A stretch of DNA of 64,000 nt. Source: Liolophura sinensis (Eukaryota; Mollusca; Polyplacophora; Chitonida; Chitonidae). The stretch is taken from the NCBI RefSeq assembly GCF_032854445.1, contig NC_088300.1, positions 57,572,984-57,636,983 on the forward strand. Direction: 5' to 3'. The notes under the pieces are model-generated. The model did not search any database and was not told the origin of the DNA. It was given only the letters and a program-made list of their open reading frames with translations. Below are positions 1 through 12,077 of this stretch, piece by piece; position 1 is the first letter of the stretch; the number at the start of each line of letters is the position of its first letter. The translations under genes and the position numbers were made by a program.

Positions 1-288
1 GCAAAATTTCAATTCTCATTTAAGTTCTCCGTAAATTAATCGAATCATAAGTAAAGAACATGCGTGGTGTATATAAATGGTGAAGTCGGGTATTCACGTG
101 CAAGCTGCTTAATTCTTAATGTATCCTGGCCTATAGGAATGGATGACAACTCTTACGTTTATTTCTCTTTTCTTTTTCTTTTATTTTTTGCTTGTTTTCC
201 ATCCCTTCACCAAAAAAGCATTAGCGATTCTTCAGAAAAGAACACCATGATAATAACAAGGTAAAGGGTAAAGGCTAAAAAGCTAAAG

Positions 289-538
289 GCTAGCGCAGCG
301 TAATGACCCAGGAGCCTCTCACCAATGCGGTCGCTGTGAGTTCAAGTCCAGCTCATGCTGGCTTCCTCTCCGGCCGTAAGTGGGCAGGTCTGGCAGCAAC
401 CTGCGGATGGCCGTGGGTTTTCCTCGGGCTGTGCCCGGTTTCCTCCCACCGTAATGCTGGCTGCCGTCGTATAAGTGAAATATTCTTGAGAACGGCGTAA
501 AACACAAATCAAATAAATAAATAAATAATCAAATAAAT
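289..538 (+). mobile_element. CORE/Meta-type tRNA-derived SINE, 5'-truncated
   Basis: It starts inside the tRNA-like head (GCTAGCGCAGCGTAATGACC), carries the conserved body (CACCAATGCGGTCGCTGTGA, TTCCTCTCCGGCCGTAAGTG) and ends with TATTCTTGAGAACGGCGTAA and an (AAAT)n tail. It is one of about 14 copies or fragments of this family in the window. Frames inside it on both strands are not genes. Confidence 0.85.
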
Positions 539-826
539 TTAACTCCCCCACATGGTGAGAGCAACCCATGTATTAGATCACATACTCATTTTATGCATTG
601 GTTCACATTATACTTACATAACTTTTATTAATTACAAAGATATTTTGCTAGTTTATGAATGCCCCTTAATCTCTTTTCGCTGTAACATTGCTCAAATAAA
701 GGATGAAATAGTTTCCTTCTATCATTAAAAAAAACGTCATTTCAGGTGAGTCCGCGGTCTGTTAAGTATAGAACTTTCATTGTCCACTCTGTTTTAGACA
801 TGAAGTACAGGTCATCGTGTCAGAGT

Positions 827-3800
827 TCAAACATAAATGAGAACCTCAGATCCTCTGACCAGTTGTATAAGTACTCTTTCCTGCCAAAAATTGTCCAGGG
901 TGAAAACGTTGAAATATCCACGGTAGAGCTCACCATCCTTCGGAGATCTGTTCAGCTTGTAAGAGCTGTTAGGATTTGTCTTGCGCCTATGACACTCCCT
1001 TTCACTGTACCACCAGCCCCCGTCCAAAGGAGGACAACCCGGTCGTAATTGTTTTCTGTCCCAGGTCATAAACGTTGAACCACTCAATGGATACTGGCTG
1101 CTGGCGAAAGGACGATAAGTAACGTCGTCATAATATAACTGATAATCTTCTGCTTCAGAGCATAAATAATTATTAGCATTGTCAGAAAGGGAGAAGTTTG
1201 ATGTCTGGTTACCGCCGAGAAAAATCTTCACATAGATGCTAAACTTACTCGAGTTGAGCAACGGCCATATGTATTCATTGCCCAGCCAAAATTCTGAGGA
1301 CAAGTCCCCAAACCCCTGTCTGTATTCTTCCCAGGTTTTGTTAAAATCCAATTCTCCATTGATCCGCCGTTGGACGACCATCCAGCCCCTCCCACTGCTA
1401 TCATCACTGTATTCAAAATCACACCACACTAGTCCAAGTTTTTTACCAGGCAGCAGAACTCTGTAGACTCCATTCTCCCGATACCCCTCCGTGTATAGAG
1501 CTGCACAGTTTGTGGAAAGAGAAAATTTATGCTCATGATTATAAAGGAAATAATCCTCATTAAATTCATATTTCAATGGAAGAGAATACTCACGCTTTCT
1601 AAAAAGTATCATATTTTATTATTTTAATGAGATTTCACCGAATAACTTGTAGAACAAAATGACAACGCTGCATAATGACTGGTGTGAGTGGAGGCAGCCA
1701 TGTTGAGAATTTTATCCAATCAAACAGGGTGCTACAGATTGCGCAGCCTATGCTGTGATGTAGCCTTTGCCTATTCGCTGCATGGAGTGACATATGATAA
1801 CACAGAACTACTGCATCAGGCATCATTTTGAGATCATTTACAACGACATAGTTTCGTGTTGCAAAAGGGCCATTCCACATAGTGTTGTTGGGGAAGTCTG
1901 TATCATTTACGGACCATCACAGACGTAAAATCAATTTACAAGCCTTGTAATATTCAATGACGGTATCACAGAATATGTCAGACAGTACCATATGACGTCT
2001 CGGCCGAAACCGCATTCATCTCTCCAAGTACATCTTTTGTCGTTCATTTTAGCGATTAATCAGCAGTTTGTAAATAACAAATACAAGAGTCAGCGCAAAA
2101 TCCATGAGAGTTGCTGAAGGTTTGTGGAAATGAGAAGACGGCATCTCACCGGAAATCGATTAAAAGTGGTTAAATCTTGTGATATAAGTTTTCTCTGAAT
2201 TTATTTCAACTGAAGAATTTAAATTTTGTTCCTTTGTCTTTCAATCATAGAGGGATATTTTCCTATTTTCTTTTATAAAATACAGTCAAACTGTTGAAAC
2301 GCCGTATTCAAGCCGGGGTGCTTTCTTTTACGTCCGGGATAACTAGGTCAGCACTGCTATCATCTTAGAAGCCTCCTCTAAAAATCGAAGCATAAAAGGC
2401 CTAGATCAGCCTCTGAGGTGCTTAGATTTATTTCCATTTGTTTCAGAATTGAGCATGAATCAAGTTGTGCAACAATCCCGTTGTTGTGCCACCAGCACAA
2501 CCCCTCCACAGGCTAAGGCCTTAACCAGGAGCACCCCGACCATGCATGTGCAGCTAGGCTTTTTAAACAGGGTCGCTGGAGTTCCGTGTAAATGATGACG
2601 TGGGCCTACTGTATCAATAGTTCAAGCAGTGAAAGACATATTCTTCCAGTATGTAAAAGTTTCCGAGAAAACTATATTTATCACCTGGGCCTTCATCGCC
2701 AGTCCACAACCTCTATCTGCTGTAGGCTACTGCTTAGACTGTTATGTGGAAAATACCTTCGACGTTAGAGAGCCAAAGTAAACGTGATGTCACCTTGCTC
2801 TCGGTAATGGAGACATGCTGAAGCTGTGTCAAAACGACGTTTCACTAAACTTTTACTGAGTGGAAAAAAAATCTAAAAAAATATTTAATGCCGGTTTACG
2901 ATGCTTTGAATGTTAGCCTTACAGTGAACATAAACATTAGTCAGGTGATGTCTTTCACTTTTAAAGTGTTCATAAAGTCTGCCAGTATGAATACATAGAA
3001 CAAAAAAGAAAACATCACAGACAAATATTTAAAAAAATTCGATATAGTTTTTAAACTAGAGACTATGGAGTTCAGATCTGAGTACATGGCACTGACGGAC
3101 AATTCACTTGGACAAACCATAATGTAGAAGATCTTGAGTTTACATGTGCGCAATTCGTGCAGTTTGTCTTCGAAATGAACAGCGAAGGAACACTGATTGG
3201 ATATACCTATGTAAGTTTGTATATAACTTCAAGTTTCTGCTCTATTTTGCACCTAGTTAAAATATACACGTGTTGGATACATACATATATGATTTGCTGT
3301 CGATTTTAATTTTAAAAAACGGATCCATACGTGGAGTATTCCTTTATCCAGCGAATCACTTTCTTGGGTATAATTTATGCCAATATCAGTCGATGTGAAA
3401 AACTATTTCACCAAACATTATATTAAGATTAGTGGGTGGGTGAATGATATGGTGGGTTTCACTATAATGTCAGGTTTTTCACGAGACGTTATCTCCTTTC
3501 ACCAGTGTACTTGAACATACTTTTCACTCAACTGCTTTTTCTTGAATTTTCCGAGGGCTACACGATGATTAGAGACAGAGCACCGACTTGATCCCTGGAG
3601 GCAATCTGCTATCTATTGCCGACGACGGTTTATTCTTATCAAAGACACCTGTTTACAATGAGAGTGGGTATATTTAGAAAGTCCTAGATTTAAAGCCTTA
3701 ACTGGGCATATATGTACAGGTTACGTGAAGGATTTGTGAATATATGTTCTAGCATTAAACGCACGTGTAAATTTTAGAGAGAGATAGAGGAAGAAACATA

Positions 3801-4948
3801 CCATGAAAAACTTCAGGACTTCTGCTGTTCAGTGGTTCGCCGTTAAACTGAACCCCAATCATGTTCGCCATTTCCCGGTTTTCAAGGATGGGCCCAGCAT
3901 TGTCTTCACTAGAATTGGTAATAGCAAGATATTTTTCTTCAAGAGCAGTGATTCTGTCTTTTAACCATTGTGTAGTGTTATGCAGTCCATTTACGTCTAC
4001 ACCGCTACCCTGTTTTTCCAGCGCGTGTTCAAGCCTCTCCGTCATTTCTTCCAATCGAGTTCTCCTGAGTTTCTCTTGTCCAAGGCTGGCTTTAATATTG
4101 TCAATATCTGTCTTCATGCGGTTCAAAGTTGGTGTATTTTTGTCGGACTTGGTGGGCTTCAGAACTGTCAATGCAGGGGAAGATCCACCAAGAGAAGCCA
4201 AGTGTTGCCGAATCTCCCTTAGCTGTCTCTCCAACATTGCGATTTTTGTGTGTTCTCGAACAAATCTGCTTTCCAGCTCTAGAATTTTATATGTTACATG
4301 AGTTACAAATTAACATCATAAGCAGAATTCCCAACATTGTGACACTTCTTCTCATCGCAGCCAACACATTTTAGCTGAACTATCTTGATGTGTGTATACA
4401 GGCTTGTCTAGAGCCTAAGCTCGATTTGGCGAGTGTTTCAGCTTTATGTATCACTACTCCCGAAATACCCTTCAAAGCCCCTAACGTTCGCTTTACTCCG
4501 TGCCATATGCAATTTTGTGCACAAATCTTAAAGAACGTCAAGGTCACTGTGGTCACGTTAATGTGGATGGAAGTGATTCTAGAAAAATCAAGAACACTCT
4601 CTCTACCCTTGTTTCTTTTTTTTAATGTTTGTACATGCTTTGGAGGAAGTGGAGTGCATATATGTCAATCAAAATGATTCCAATGGACGCATTCACCACT
4701 TTTGTCGAAGTTGAGTCGCACAAGAATAATAGGCCTAGTAATGTGTCGCACTGGGTCAAAAGATCATACCTGTCCAGTGGTGAATGGCACTGATGTGAAA
4801 GCGAGAATATGGAGTTTGCGCATGTAGGCCTATGTGTTGTGAGTGGTATGTATTCCGTACCTGATTACCGTTCCCCAGGCTCGTTGTCTGTTTTGGGGTT
4901 GCTGATGTGTCTGTTTCAAGAAATACGGTACATTGGCTGCGGGCCAGG
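827..4948 (-). CDS. Coiled-coil and fibrinogen-domain (FReD) secreted protein, 3' part of gene
   Basis: Three exons are read on the minus strand: 4948-4869, 4278-3802 and a last exon starting near 1599 or 1500 and ending at a stop at 827. The middle exon codes for a heptad-rich, charged stretch (LESRFVREHTKIAMLERQL) typical of a coiled coil, flanked by phase-1 introns. The last exon is a fibrinogen C-terminal domain: NGVYRV, VWCDFEY, GRGWMVVQRR, DFNKTWEEYRQGFGD, EFWLGNEY, FMTWDR and CPPLDGGWWYSEREC are all recognisable. Such proteins (ficolins, FREPs, angiopoietin-like proteins) are secreted, multimeric recognition molecules or ligands. The usual DRDND calcium loop reads DRKQL, so calcium binding is probably lost. 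The last exon's start is uncertain: the acceptor at 1501 fits the phase but drops the conserved first Cys (TNCAALY), while one near 1599 keeps it but would need another exon. The signal peptide exon was not found. The domain's last 30 residues are atypical. Confidence 0.82.
1613..3801 (-). other. Intron of the fibrinogen-domain gene
   Basis: This is the gap between the coiled-coil exon and the fibrinogen exon on the minus strand. I see no recognisable exon or transposon. A small exon that would supply the missing link (conserved DC before ALY) could be hidden here, because the phase of the longer version of the last exon does not fit a direct join. Confidence 0.5.
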
Positions 4949-5084
4949 CTGCAGATGAAAAACAATGATGTAGACCGACGACTTCTTATCGGATGCCTTG
5001 TTTAACACACTTACAGAACAATACCCATTAGAAAGGCACCAGTGGTTAAAAAGTGGAACTGACTCTAAACCAAATTTTATTTGG
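4949..5084. other. Short non-coding gap
   Basis: No feature is seen between the most 5' recognised exon of the fibrinogen-domain gene and the SINE cluster. Confidence 0.4.
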
Positions 5085-5231
5085 TGAGTGAGTAAGTCCT
5101 TAGGGTTTAACGTCGAGCTGAGTCGAGCTACAACTTCCTCGTTCTAAGGTATTAGGAGTGACCCGACCCAGCACTTATCCTGGATCTACCGCTCCCGAAG
5201 CGGACGCTCTACCAACTGAGCTATCGGGGCC
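5085..5231 (-). mobile_element. tRNA-derived SINE, second family, short copy
   Basis: On the minus strand the head reads like a tRNA (TAGCTCAGTTGGTAGAGCG as A box, then a degenerate B box near GGTAGATCCAGG). The end is a short GACGTTAAACCCTAAGGAC tail and a (CTCA)n run. It is flanked by near-identical AAATTTTATTTGG and AAACTTTATTTGG, likely target duplications. It is not a functional tRNA gene, because the acceptor-stem pairing and the B box are lost. Confidence 0.7.
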
Positions 5232-5245
5232 TGTAAACTTTATTT

Positions 5246-5597
5246 GGGTGGGTGAGTGAGTGTGTGAGTGCTTGAGGTTTAACGTTGTGCTCAACAGTTT
5301 TTCAGTCATATGACGACCAAGGAATCCTTAGGGTGTATGTAATGTACCTCCTTGCTGCAGGACGGATTTCCACCGCTCTTTTATCTAGTGCTGCTTCACT
5401 GAGACGACTTACCGAAGGCAAATAAGCCGCCCCGCCCGAAACATTATACTGATACGGGGCAACCAGTCGTTGCACTATCCCCTTCATGCTTTACGCAAAG
5501 CGATGAAGTTACAACTTCCTCTTTTAAAGTCTTAGGTGTGACTCGACCCACGATTGATCCTGGATCTACGCTCTACCAACTGTGCTAACCGGGCCGG
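5246..5597 (-). mobile_element. tRNA-derived SINE, second family, long copy
   Basis: This is the same family as 5085-5231. On the minus strand it has a tRNA-like head (GGTTAGCACAGTTGGTAGAG), a body with GGGGCGGCTTATTTGCC and GAAATCCGTCCTGC, and a tail CCTTGGTCGTCATATGACTG followed by GTTGAGCACAACGTTAAACC and (CACT)n. The body is absent from the neighbouring shorter copy. A frame of 61 codons inside it is a repeat artefact. Confidence 0.72.
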
Positions 5598-5599
5598 TA

Positions 5600-6490
5600 A
5601 ATTTTTTTTTGGTGTTGGCTGTGTATTACAGTCACACTCAGATATGTCAGTTGCGAATTAGTAATGACAAGTGTCACTGGAAAGTATATAATTTTAATGT
5701 AGAGGAAATGGAACACAAAGGTCCAAAGACAAAGTCCGTACCGTGTTTGAGCACCCCTAAATGCCTTCTCATGGACACTATTTAGTCTCTGGACAACGGC
5801 TTGTGGCATCCTACGCCACTCACGTTGTAGGACAAGTGTGAGATCTCTAACGTTGGCGATTTGAAGTCGACATGCACTGCGCTGTCGCAGGTAGTCGCAC
5901 AAATGCTCAATGGGTGATAGATTGGGAGATAAGCCAGTCCACGACATCAAGTGCATGTTCTGTGCCAGGAAGTTCATAGAAGCACGTGCTATAGGTGCTC
6001 TGCCATTCTCTCGTTGGAAAGTACGCAGCTCATGCTGTTGACGGAAACAGGGGATAAGGTGACGTCTTAAAATGACGTCCCTGTAGAAACTGCATTATCA
6101 CGACGAGTGCATACATGGAGCGCTGTTCTGTGATGAAAGGTGATACCGCCCCAAACGACCTGTCTGCACAACACAATCATCGTGATAAGGTTTACCACGG
6201 CGTCGCCAGACACGTAAACGTCCGTCGGCATTCCTGGGGAGAAATCTAAATTTGTCAGAAAAGGGAATACCATGCCAGCGTCCAAGTAATCATTGTCTGT
6301 GTCTCAGCAACCAATGTACACGTCTATGTTACGTCCCTTCTGCTGAAATAGCTGGTTCAATCTTGTGATGGCACTGGTGACATCCAAACCTTGCTACTAT
6401 GGCACTTGCAGTTAGGCCAACTTAGTCGAGGTATTGGCGCGCTTCCGTTCCTCAGGTGTCAATCGCCACATTGCGTCCCCAGTACTATTC
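5600..6490 (-). pseudogene. Decayed Tc1/mariner transposase
   Basis: On the minus strand, frame-broken pieces of a Tc1-type transposase follow in the correct order. From about 6480 downwards is an N-terminal piece reading WRLTPEERKRA and VARFGCH. Near 6100-6290 is a catalytic-region piece with FGGITFHHRTALHV-like residues. Near 5690-5977 is the C-terminal block MSWTGLSPNLSPIEHLCDYL, then EWRRMPQAVVQRL. The last block holds the final acidic residue context (SPIEHLxD) of the DDE/D core. Several frameshifts and stops separate the pieces, so it is inactive. The ends were not mapped. Confidence 0.8.
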
Positions 6491-8563
6491 CGATACTACA
6501 GCGATCATGCGGATAACCTTTGAATGCCTTCCCTTTATACGCCATTTACGCACCCAAAAGTAATAACTCTTTGAATTGTTCATACTTTGCAGGTGTAAAA
6601 CGTGTTTCCCAGTAATGTGCCCTTTTGCGTTTTGGTCCCGACTCACGTAAAGGCTATCAAACCTGACAACATCTTTAGGGTTTCCTTAACTCCTAATCAT
6701 GGATATTTCCGTTGTATTCTAAAACTATCATATTATAGGTATATATAGATATTTTCATAGCTTCATCTTGGTGTGTTTTTAAAGCCGATCAGTATATATA
6801 CTTGACTGAAAGTTGTTAGTTCATACACCGTTACCTTGAAACAATGACCAAGACTGTCAAATGGGGTACATATACTTCTCCTTTTATTTGAGAGAGAGTG
6901 TTGTCATCCGAACTTCACGGGTCCTTTAAGTCTCCGTACAACACTCAGTCCTCATTTAGATATCCATATAACACGCGCGTAGTAGACTACAGGAGTAAGT
7001 TATTGTATTTATTTATTTATTTTATATGATTGGTGTTTTACGCCTTACTCGAGTATATTTCACCTATACCAAGGCGGCCAGCATTACGGTGTCAGGACTA
7101 CTGGGCAAGATCGTGGGAAACCCACGACCACCCACTATTACCCACGTACGGCCGGAGAGGAAGCCAGCTGAGTTGGACTTGAACTCACTGCGACTGTATG
7201 TGTGAGAGACTCCAAGGTCACGGAGGCTCCAGGAATAAATAAATAAGGTTTTATTGGGATGTTTTTTTCATATTACGATGGCAATATTTACGGTGGCTAT
7301 AGCGGAAGCTTGCTAAATTTTCAACTGCCACTCAATAGAAATATATGAAAATTTTAAAAGATTTATAAATATTCACTACAAATGCAAAATCAAAAACGTC
7401 TATTCTTAAAGTCATTCTTTTGACTTGTGTTACGACTGACTTCCTTCTCCATTTTTTAATGACCTTCACCTAAGAAAAATGAGCTATTTGGCCCCTGTTA
7501 AGTAGTTCATTTCTTTGCAGCAGGAGGAAAATTTGGGGCAATAATATTCGTACTACGCCGAGAAGAAAGATAGGAAACACAATGTTATTTGCACTCTATT
7601 TAAACATCATAGCTGACAAAAGTGAATTTCTTCTCATCCACAGCGGCAACTTTTCTCTCTAAAAATTGCTGGTAATGTCAACTGGTAAGCCCATTTTGTT
7701 AACAAAATAGATCACCGAGTAATACAGCCCATAACTGTGAAGCACATCGATTTCCCAATATCACAGGCCTTATAGTGTGATTAGGTCATCGTAAAGATGA
7801 GATGCTATTCTAAAAGAACACGTGGAAATGTGTTTTAGTCATTTAGTCTTTGATCCAGTGGTTCCACAGATCAGTTCTGCATAAATTACACGCAAAATCC
7901 TAGTCGTCAGTCAGCTACAGTGCATCTTAAATACCTGCATGAATTTTTAACCTAGCTACTTGTATTATGTCATTCTGCTACCACAAGCTTGATACTGCGC
8001 TGTAGGCTTCCTACATGTTTTAACATCATTAGCTTGATTTAATGAAAATACCTGTGTGTTCTTTACTGAACACACTTCCCCATCATGGCACAAACATAGT
8101 AGCAGAAATATACATTAACAACTATGACTTCAATTCTCGGAGTTATTTTTACTTCAGTCTTTGAAAGTATGAAGCTTTTGATTGATTTTGGCTTTACAAA
8201 TTTTCTTTATCCTGTTTGAGCCCTTATCTGCATGCACTGGCTCTAAAATACTTTCTTAGAATACAAAACAATGTTGTCTGAAAACGGAATTATCACAAAA
8301 TGGCAGATTCTCCCATAGATCTGACAAATGTATCTGAAGAAGTAATGTATTAATTCCATTAGCTGAATCATAGGGGGGCAGTTTTGGGTGGGGTTAAGTG
8401 GGTTCTTCACTATTTCGCATGATTCCTCCACTAAATCTTAGGCTTGGTGGGCATCATAAACCAGTTTAGCCATCACAAATATATCATTAAAGATTCTCCA
8501 GTATGTCCTACGCTGTTGCCACATGAAAGGTAGTTGGACTTAGGTGAAGAGAGATTACTGTAA
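6491..8563. other. Non-coding stretch with one SINE
   Basis: It contains the SINE at 7003-7231 and the 3' flank of ISOC2. No exon with a family match is visible. The missing 5' exons of the fibrinogen-domain gene should lie here or nearby, because ISOC2 on the same strand bounds it. Confidence 0.4.
7003..7231 (-). mobile_element. Meta-type SINE, diverged copy
   Basis: On the minus strand, the body and tail of the main SINE family are recognisable (CCACGTACGGCCGGAGAGGA and ATTGGTGTTTTACGCC on the plus strand). The head is degenerate, ending at GGAGCCTCCGTGACC. Confidence 0.8.
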
Positions 8564-11500
8564 TCACACAGTTGTCTCCCCCTTCAGTGTATGGTAGAGC
8601 AACCCACTGTCTGGTGCAGGGTCCCAGATTATCTTCTGTATTTCTCTGAATTTAGGATGACTTGCATCCTGGCACAGGCACAACAACATACTTTCACTGG
8701 TGGTCAAAAACGCTCCAACTTCTTTTAATCTTTGAAAGGCATACATTCTACAAAAGTGAAATTTAACTTTATCAAAGAGTGACACCTACAATCACAACAT
8801 ACTGGAAAAAAAATGGTTCTATCTTGTCACAAAACATACAAGGTCAAAATGCATGTATTGGTGATATATTCAGTGCTTCAACATAAACTTTAATTATGAG
8901 AAGAATAATTATATTAAATTTATTCCAAAGCATTTTATTAATGCTGAAGCAAGTTACTATTTCAAGTAAACAATCAATTACTTAAATATTTCCGAAAGGA
9001 GGACAAATACTGTGAAGCTTAATTTGCATTTTATCACTTTTTGTCAGAGCATGGTCAAATTGTGATAAAATGCTACAGGATTTTGTTCTGTGACATTCTG
9101 CCATTTATAGGGATTGTGCATTGGTTTTATTTTCCTCACAATAATGTATTCTATGATACGAACACCTGAAACACATTAACAAGTAACAAATTGATTTCCA
9201 CTGCATTTTCTTAAAACAACCACTCATAAAAGCCTTCATCCTCCTGGAACATCAAATGTATGATACAACATATGTGCAGGTATAGTGCACTTACCTATCA
9301 ACCATGCTGCGAGAAGAGCAAGCATCCACAATAACATGGACATCATAGTTCTCCTCGATCAGGTCCAAGACTGTTTGAGACACACACACATGTGCCTCAA
9401 TTCCACAAAGGATTACAGATTTTATGTCTGTATAAAAGAGAGAAAAGGTAATGTTTACAAGCAAAAATTGCTTGGGCCAATCACATAAGAAATCTGGATA
9501 TTAATATAATATTCAGACAGCCCTACCACAATATAAAGTACTGAACATTCTCAAATCTTAACATGGAAGCAAACTGTAACAGAAAACCAGTATCTTGCCT
9601 TCAGGTATAACAATACTGTAGGTGAACCACATTTTCACAAGTCCAACGTCTGTTAATTAGCATAAAATTAACTTATTTGGCAAAAAGCAAAATTTTGTGC
9701 ACATATTGGAAGAACTTTCACGACATTTTGTTTCTAAAGTAGTTACACAAATACACGTTGCACAGCTAGTGTTAGACAGTCAGACGAGCAGACGGACAGA
9801 TGCTCAATGATTTCCAAGTCTATGCCTTACCTACTTTCACACAAGGGATACAAAAGAGTCTAGGTGATCACGACATATGCCCCAACAAATACATTTGTTT
9901 GAAATGCATAAAAGAATACCAGCAGCATGGTGGTGAGTATAGCCTCTGAGGGGAATCTTCATTGCAAGTTGACAAAGGTTTCCACCTCAAATCCAAACTT
10001 TATGCGGAAAACAGTTGGAGTTGTAGCCCGGACGTGAAAACATTTCTATTTATGTAGTATATATAAGGAAAATCGCCTTCTCATTACCATGACAACCACA
10101 AAAATGGAGACGTCGTCATCTGTGTATCTATGTATCCACCAAAAATTCAAACTCTATGTGGAAAACAGAGGAAAAGTATTTCCCAGACATGAAAATCAAA
10201 TCTATTTTAATATATAGTATATATAAGGAAAATGGCTATCTAGTTACCATGACAACTGCGAGAATGGACAAATGTGAGTCGCAACATATCGTCATCTGTG
10301 CATCTATGTGTCCACCAAAAATTAAAACTCTATGTGGAAAACTGTTGGAGTCATAGGCCTGAGACACAATCATATCTATTTGTACAGTATATATGGGGAA
10401 ACTAGTGATCTGGTAACCATGACAACGGAAGAAATGAACAAATGTTAGAAGTGACACATCTTCATCTGTGTATGTTTGTATCCACCAAATATTAAAACTC
10501 TACACAGGAAACAGTTGGAGCTATAGCCCAGACATGAAATCATATCTATCTATATAGTATATATAAGGCAAATGGCTATCTGGTTACCATGTCAACTGCG
10601 AAAATGGACAAGTGTGAGTTGCGACACATCATCATCTGTGTATCTATGTATCCACCAAATATTAAAACTCTATGTGGAAAACTGCTGGAGTTATAGCCCA
10701 GACACAATATCATATCTATTTATATAGAATACATAGGGAAATGGCAATCTGGTAACCATGACAACTGCAGAAATGGACAAATGTGAGTCGCGACACATCG
10801 TCAATTGCGGATGTATGTATCCACAAAAATTAAAACTGGAAAACTGTTGGAAAATTGTTGGAGATACAGCCTGGACATGAATACGGACGAAAAGACAAAT
10901 GAACAGACAAGCAAAATTGCTACAACATAATACGCTCCACCATGTGGTTGAGGTGTATAAAAATAGTAATTAATGCTTTGTTCAGATATGTTACTAAAAA
11001 GCACAATAACATTATACCTCTGTATATGAAAGTCATATATATGCATAGTATATGTAGGCCTACTTACTACCAAGCTTTTTGATGTGTTCCTTGACATCTG
11101 GAACTAACATAGAAAATCTGGTTTTGGGGAACACCTTTAGCTGACTGACATCCAGCTCAGTCACAGTTGGACCCAGACCTGCAATGAATGCTGCACAATA
11201 ATCCCACATACATATATATATATATGATATGATATAAACTGTAAAGTCATGTATTCCATGCTCATACACCTGTTTACCATTGATATGTAAATGTATTTTA
11301 TATATTCTAGTCACATAACACAGAGAAGAGCATTATCAAAAGAACCTTCTCCAATGTGCTAGAATTATAGTGAGGAACATTCACTGCTCCCATATACGAA
11401 GGCTTAGTTTTCATCTAAAGTGGTCTACCACTTGAATTGCAAAATGTCTAGAAAGTGTCAAGAATGCGCACAAGTTCTCAAAGTCAAATATACGCTTTAT

Positions 11501-12077
11501 AAGAACAGCAGACAAATTTTTTTGCAATCATCTTGTTGCTGTGAGAATGATCTCCGTGGTTCTGACACCTTTGTCTTGTGAAGGTTCTAGTGTAAGTATT
11601 TAACTCCAACAACTTTGTTGCCTTAAGAAAAGCCAGTGTAGTTTAAAATCAAGTACATTCGCTATGTACAACCAGTCTGTTGACAATTAAGTTAATAATA
11701 TATATGTAATTTTATACCAATTGGTATAAAATTACACACACATGCACACATACATAAAGACAATAACATTTGTACATGCATGTAAGAATACATCAAAATA
11801 TCAAAATCAAAATATTATTTAATTTTCAACTAGTTTTTGCTAGTTTGCAGATTCTGCATGTCACTGAGCTTATGAAATAATAGGTACCTTTAGGATACTG
11901 CTCCGTGACAACAACAGGCAGGTTTAAGATATTGGATGCATCGAGCATACGTTTTGCTGTCGCTACAACCTGCGGATAAAACTGAATAGTTGGTCGAAAC
12001 TTTTCCTGCATGTCACAAAGAAACAAACTCGAGCTATCCAGGGCAACTTTGCCAAGACGCCGAGAAGCCATTTTCAC
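8564..12077 (-). CDS. ISOC2: Isochorismatase domain-containing protein 2 (cysteine hydrolase fold)
   Basis: Complete gene with four exons: 12077-11888, 11178-11068, 9427-9295 and 8747-8564. They join in phases 1, 1 and 2 to give 205 residues, the same length as human ISOC2. Every junction has a GT donor and AG acceptor, and the resemblance to the family runs across each join. Visible family motifs are [10 protein letters not shown] (Asp22), [25 protein letters not shown] (Lys82), LCGIEAHVC (Cys115), DACSSRS and the C-terminal [21 protein letters not shown]. Asp, Lys and Cys form the triad of this hydrolase superfamily; the physiological substrate of animal ISOC proteins is not settled. A second Met at residue 3 could also be the start. 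No signal peptide is seen, so a cytosolic, nuclear or mitochondrial product is expected. Intron 2 holds a ~170-bp satellite and intron 1 a 30-bp palindrome. H6PD begins head to head about 0.65 kb away. Confidence 0.95.
9985..10880. repeat. ~170-bp satellite, about five to six units, in ISOC2 intron 2
   Basis: The segment CCACCAAAAATTAAAACTCT recurs at about 9989, 10137, 10313, 10482, 10652 and 10820, giving steps of mostly 168-176 bp. Each unit also holds a TATATAGTATATATAAGG-like element, a GGTTACCATGACAACTG-like element and a GAATGGACAAATGTGAGTCG-like element. The first unit is shortened and the last is truncated. Confidence 0.85.
11706..11735. repeat. Perfect 30-bp palindrome
   Basis: The two halves GTAATTTTATACCAA and TTGGTATAAAATTAC are exact reverse complements with no spacer. 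It lies in intron 1 of ISOC2 between a TA-rich and a CA-rich stretch. Confidence 0.9.

Noticed and set aside
303-500. 65-codon frame and similar frames at 19841-20091, 51744-51941 and 61678-61978
   Set aside because: All lie inside copies of the main SINE family and share its translated sequence.
746-1048. 100-codon frame on the plus strand
   Set aside because: It is antisense to the fibrinogen-domain exon.
4861-4948. Alternative donor CAG|GTACGG eight bases beyond the one chosen for the fibrinogen gene exon
   Set aside because: It would end in phase 0 and not fit the phase-1 start of the coiled-coil exon; the donor at 4869 fits.
5160-5231. Possible tRNA gene on the minus strand
   Set aside because: The A box is good, but the B box and stem pairing are degenerate and it runs into a SINE body and tail.
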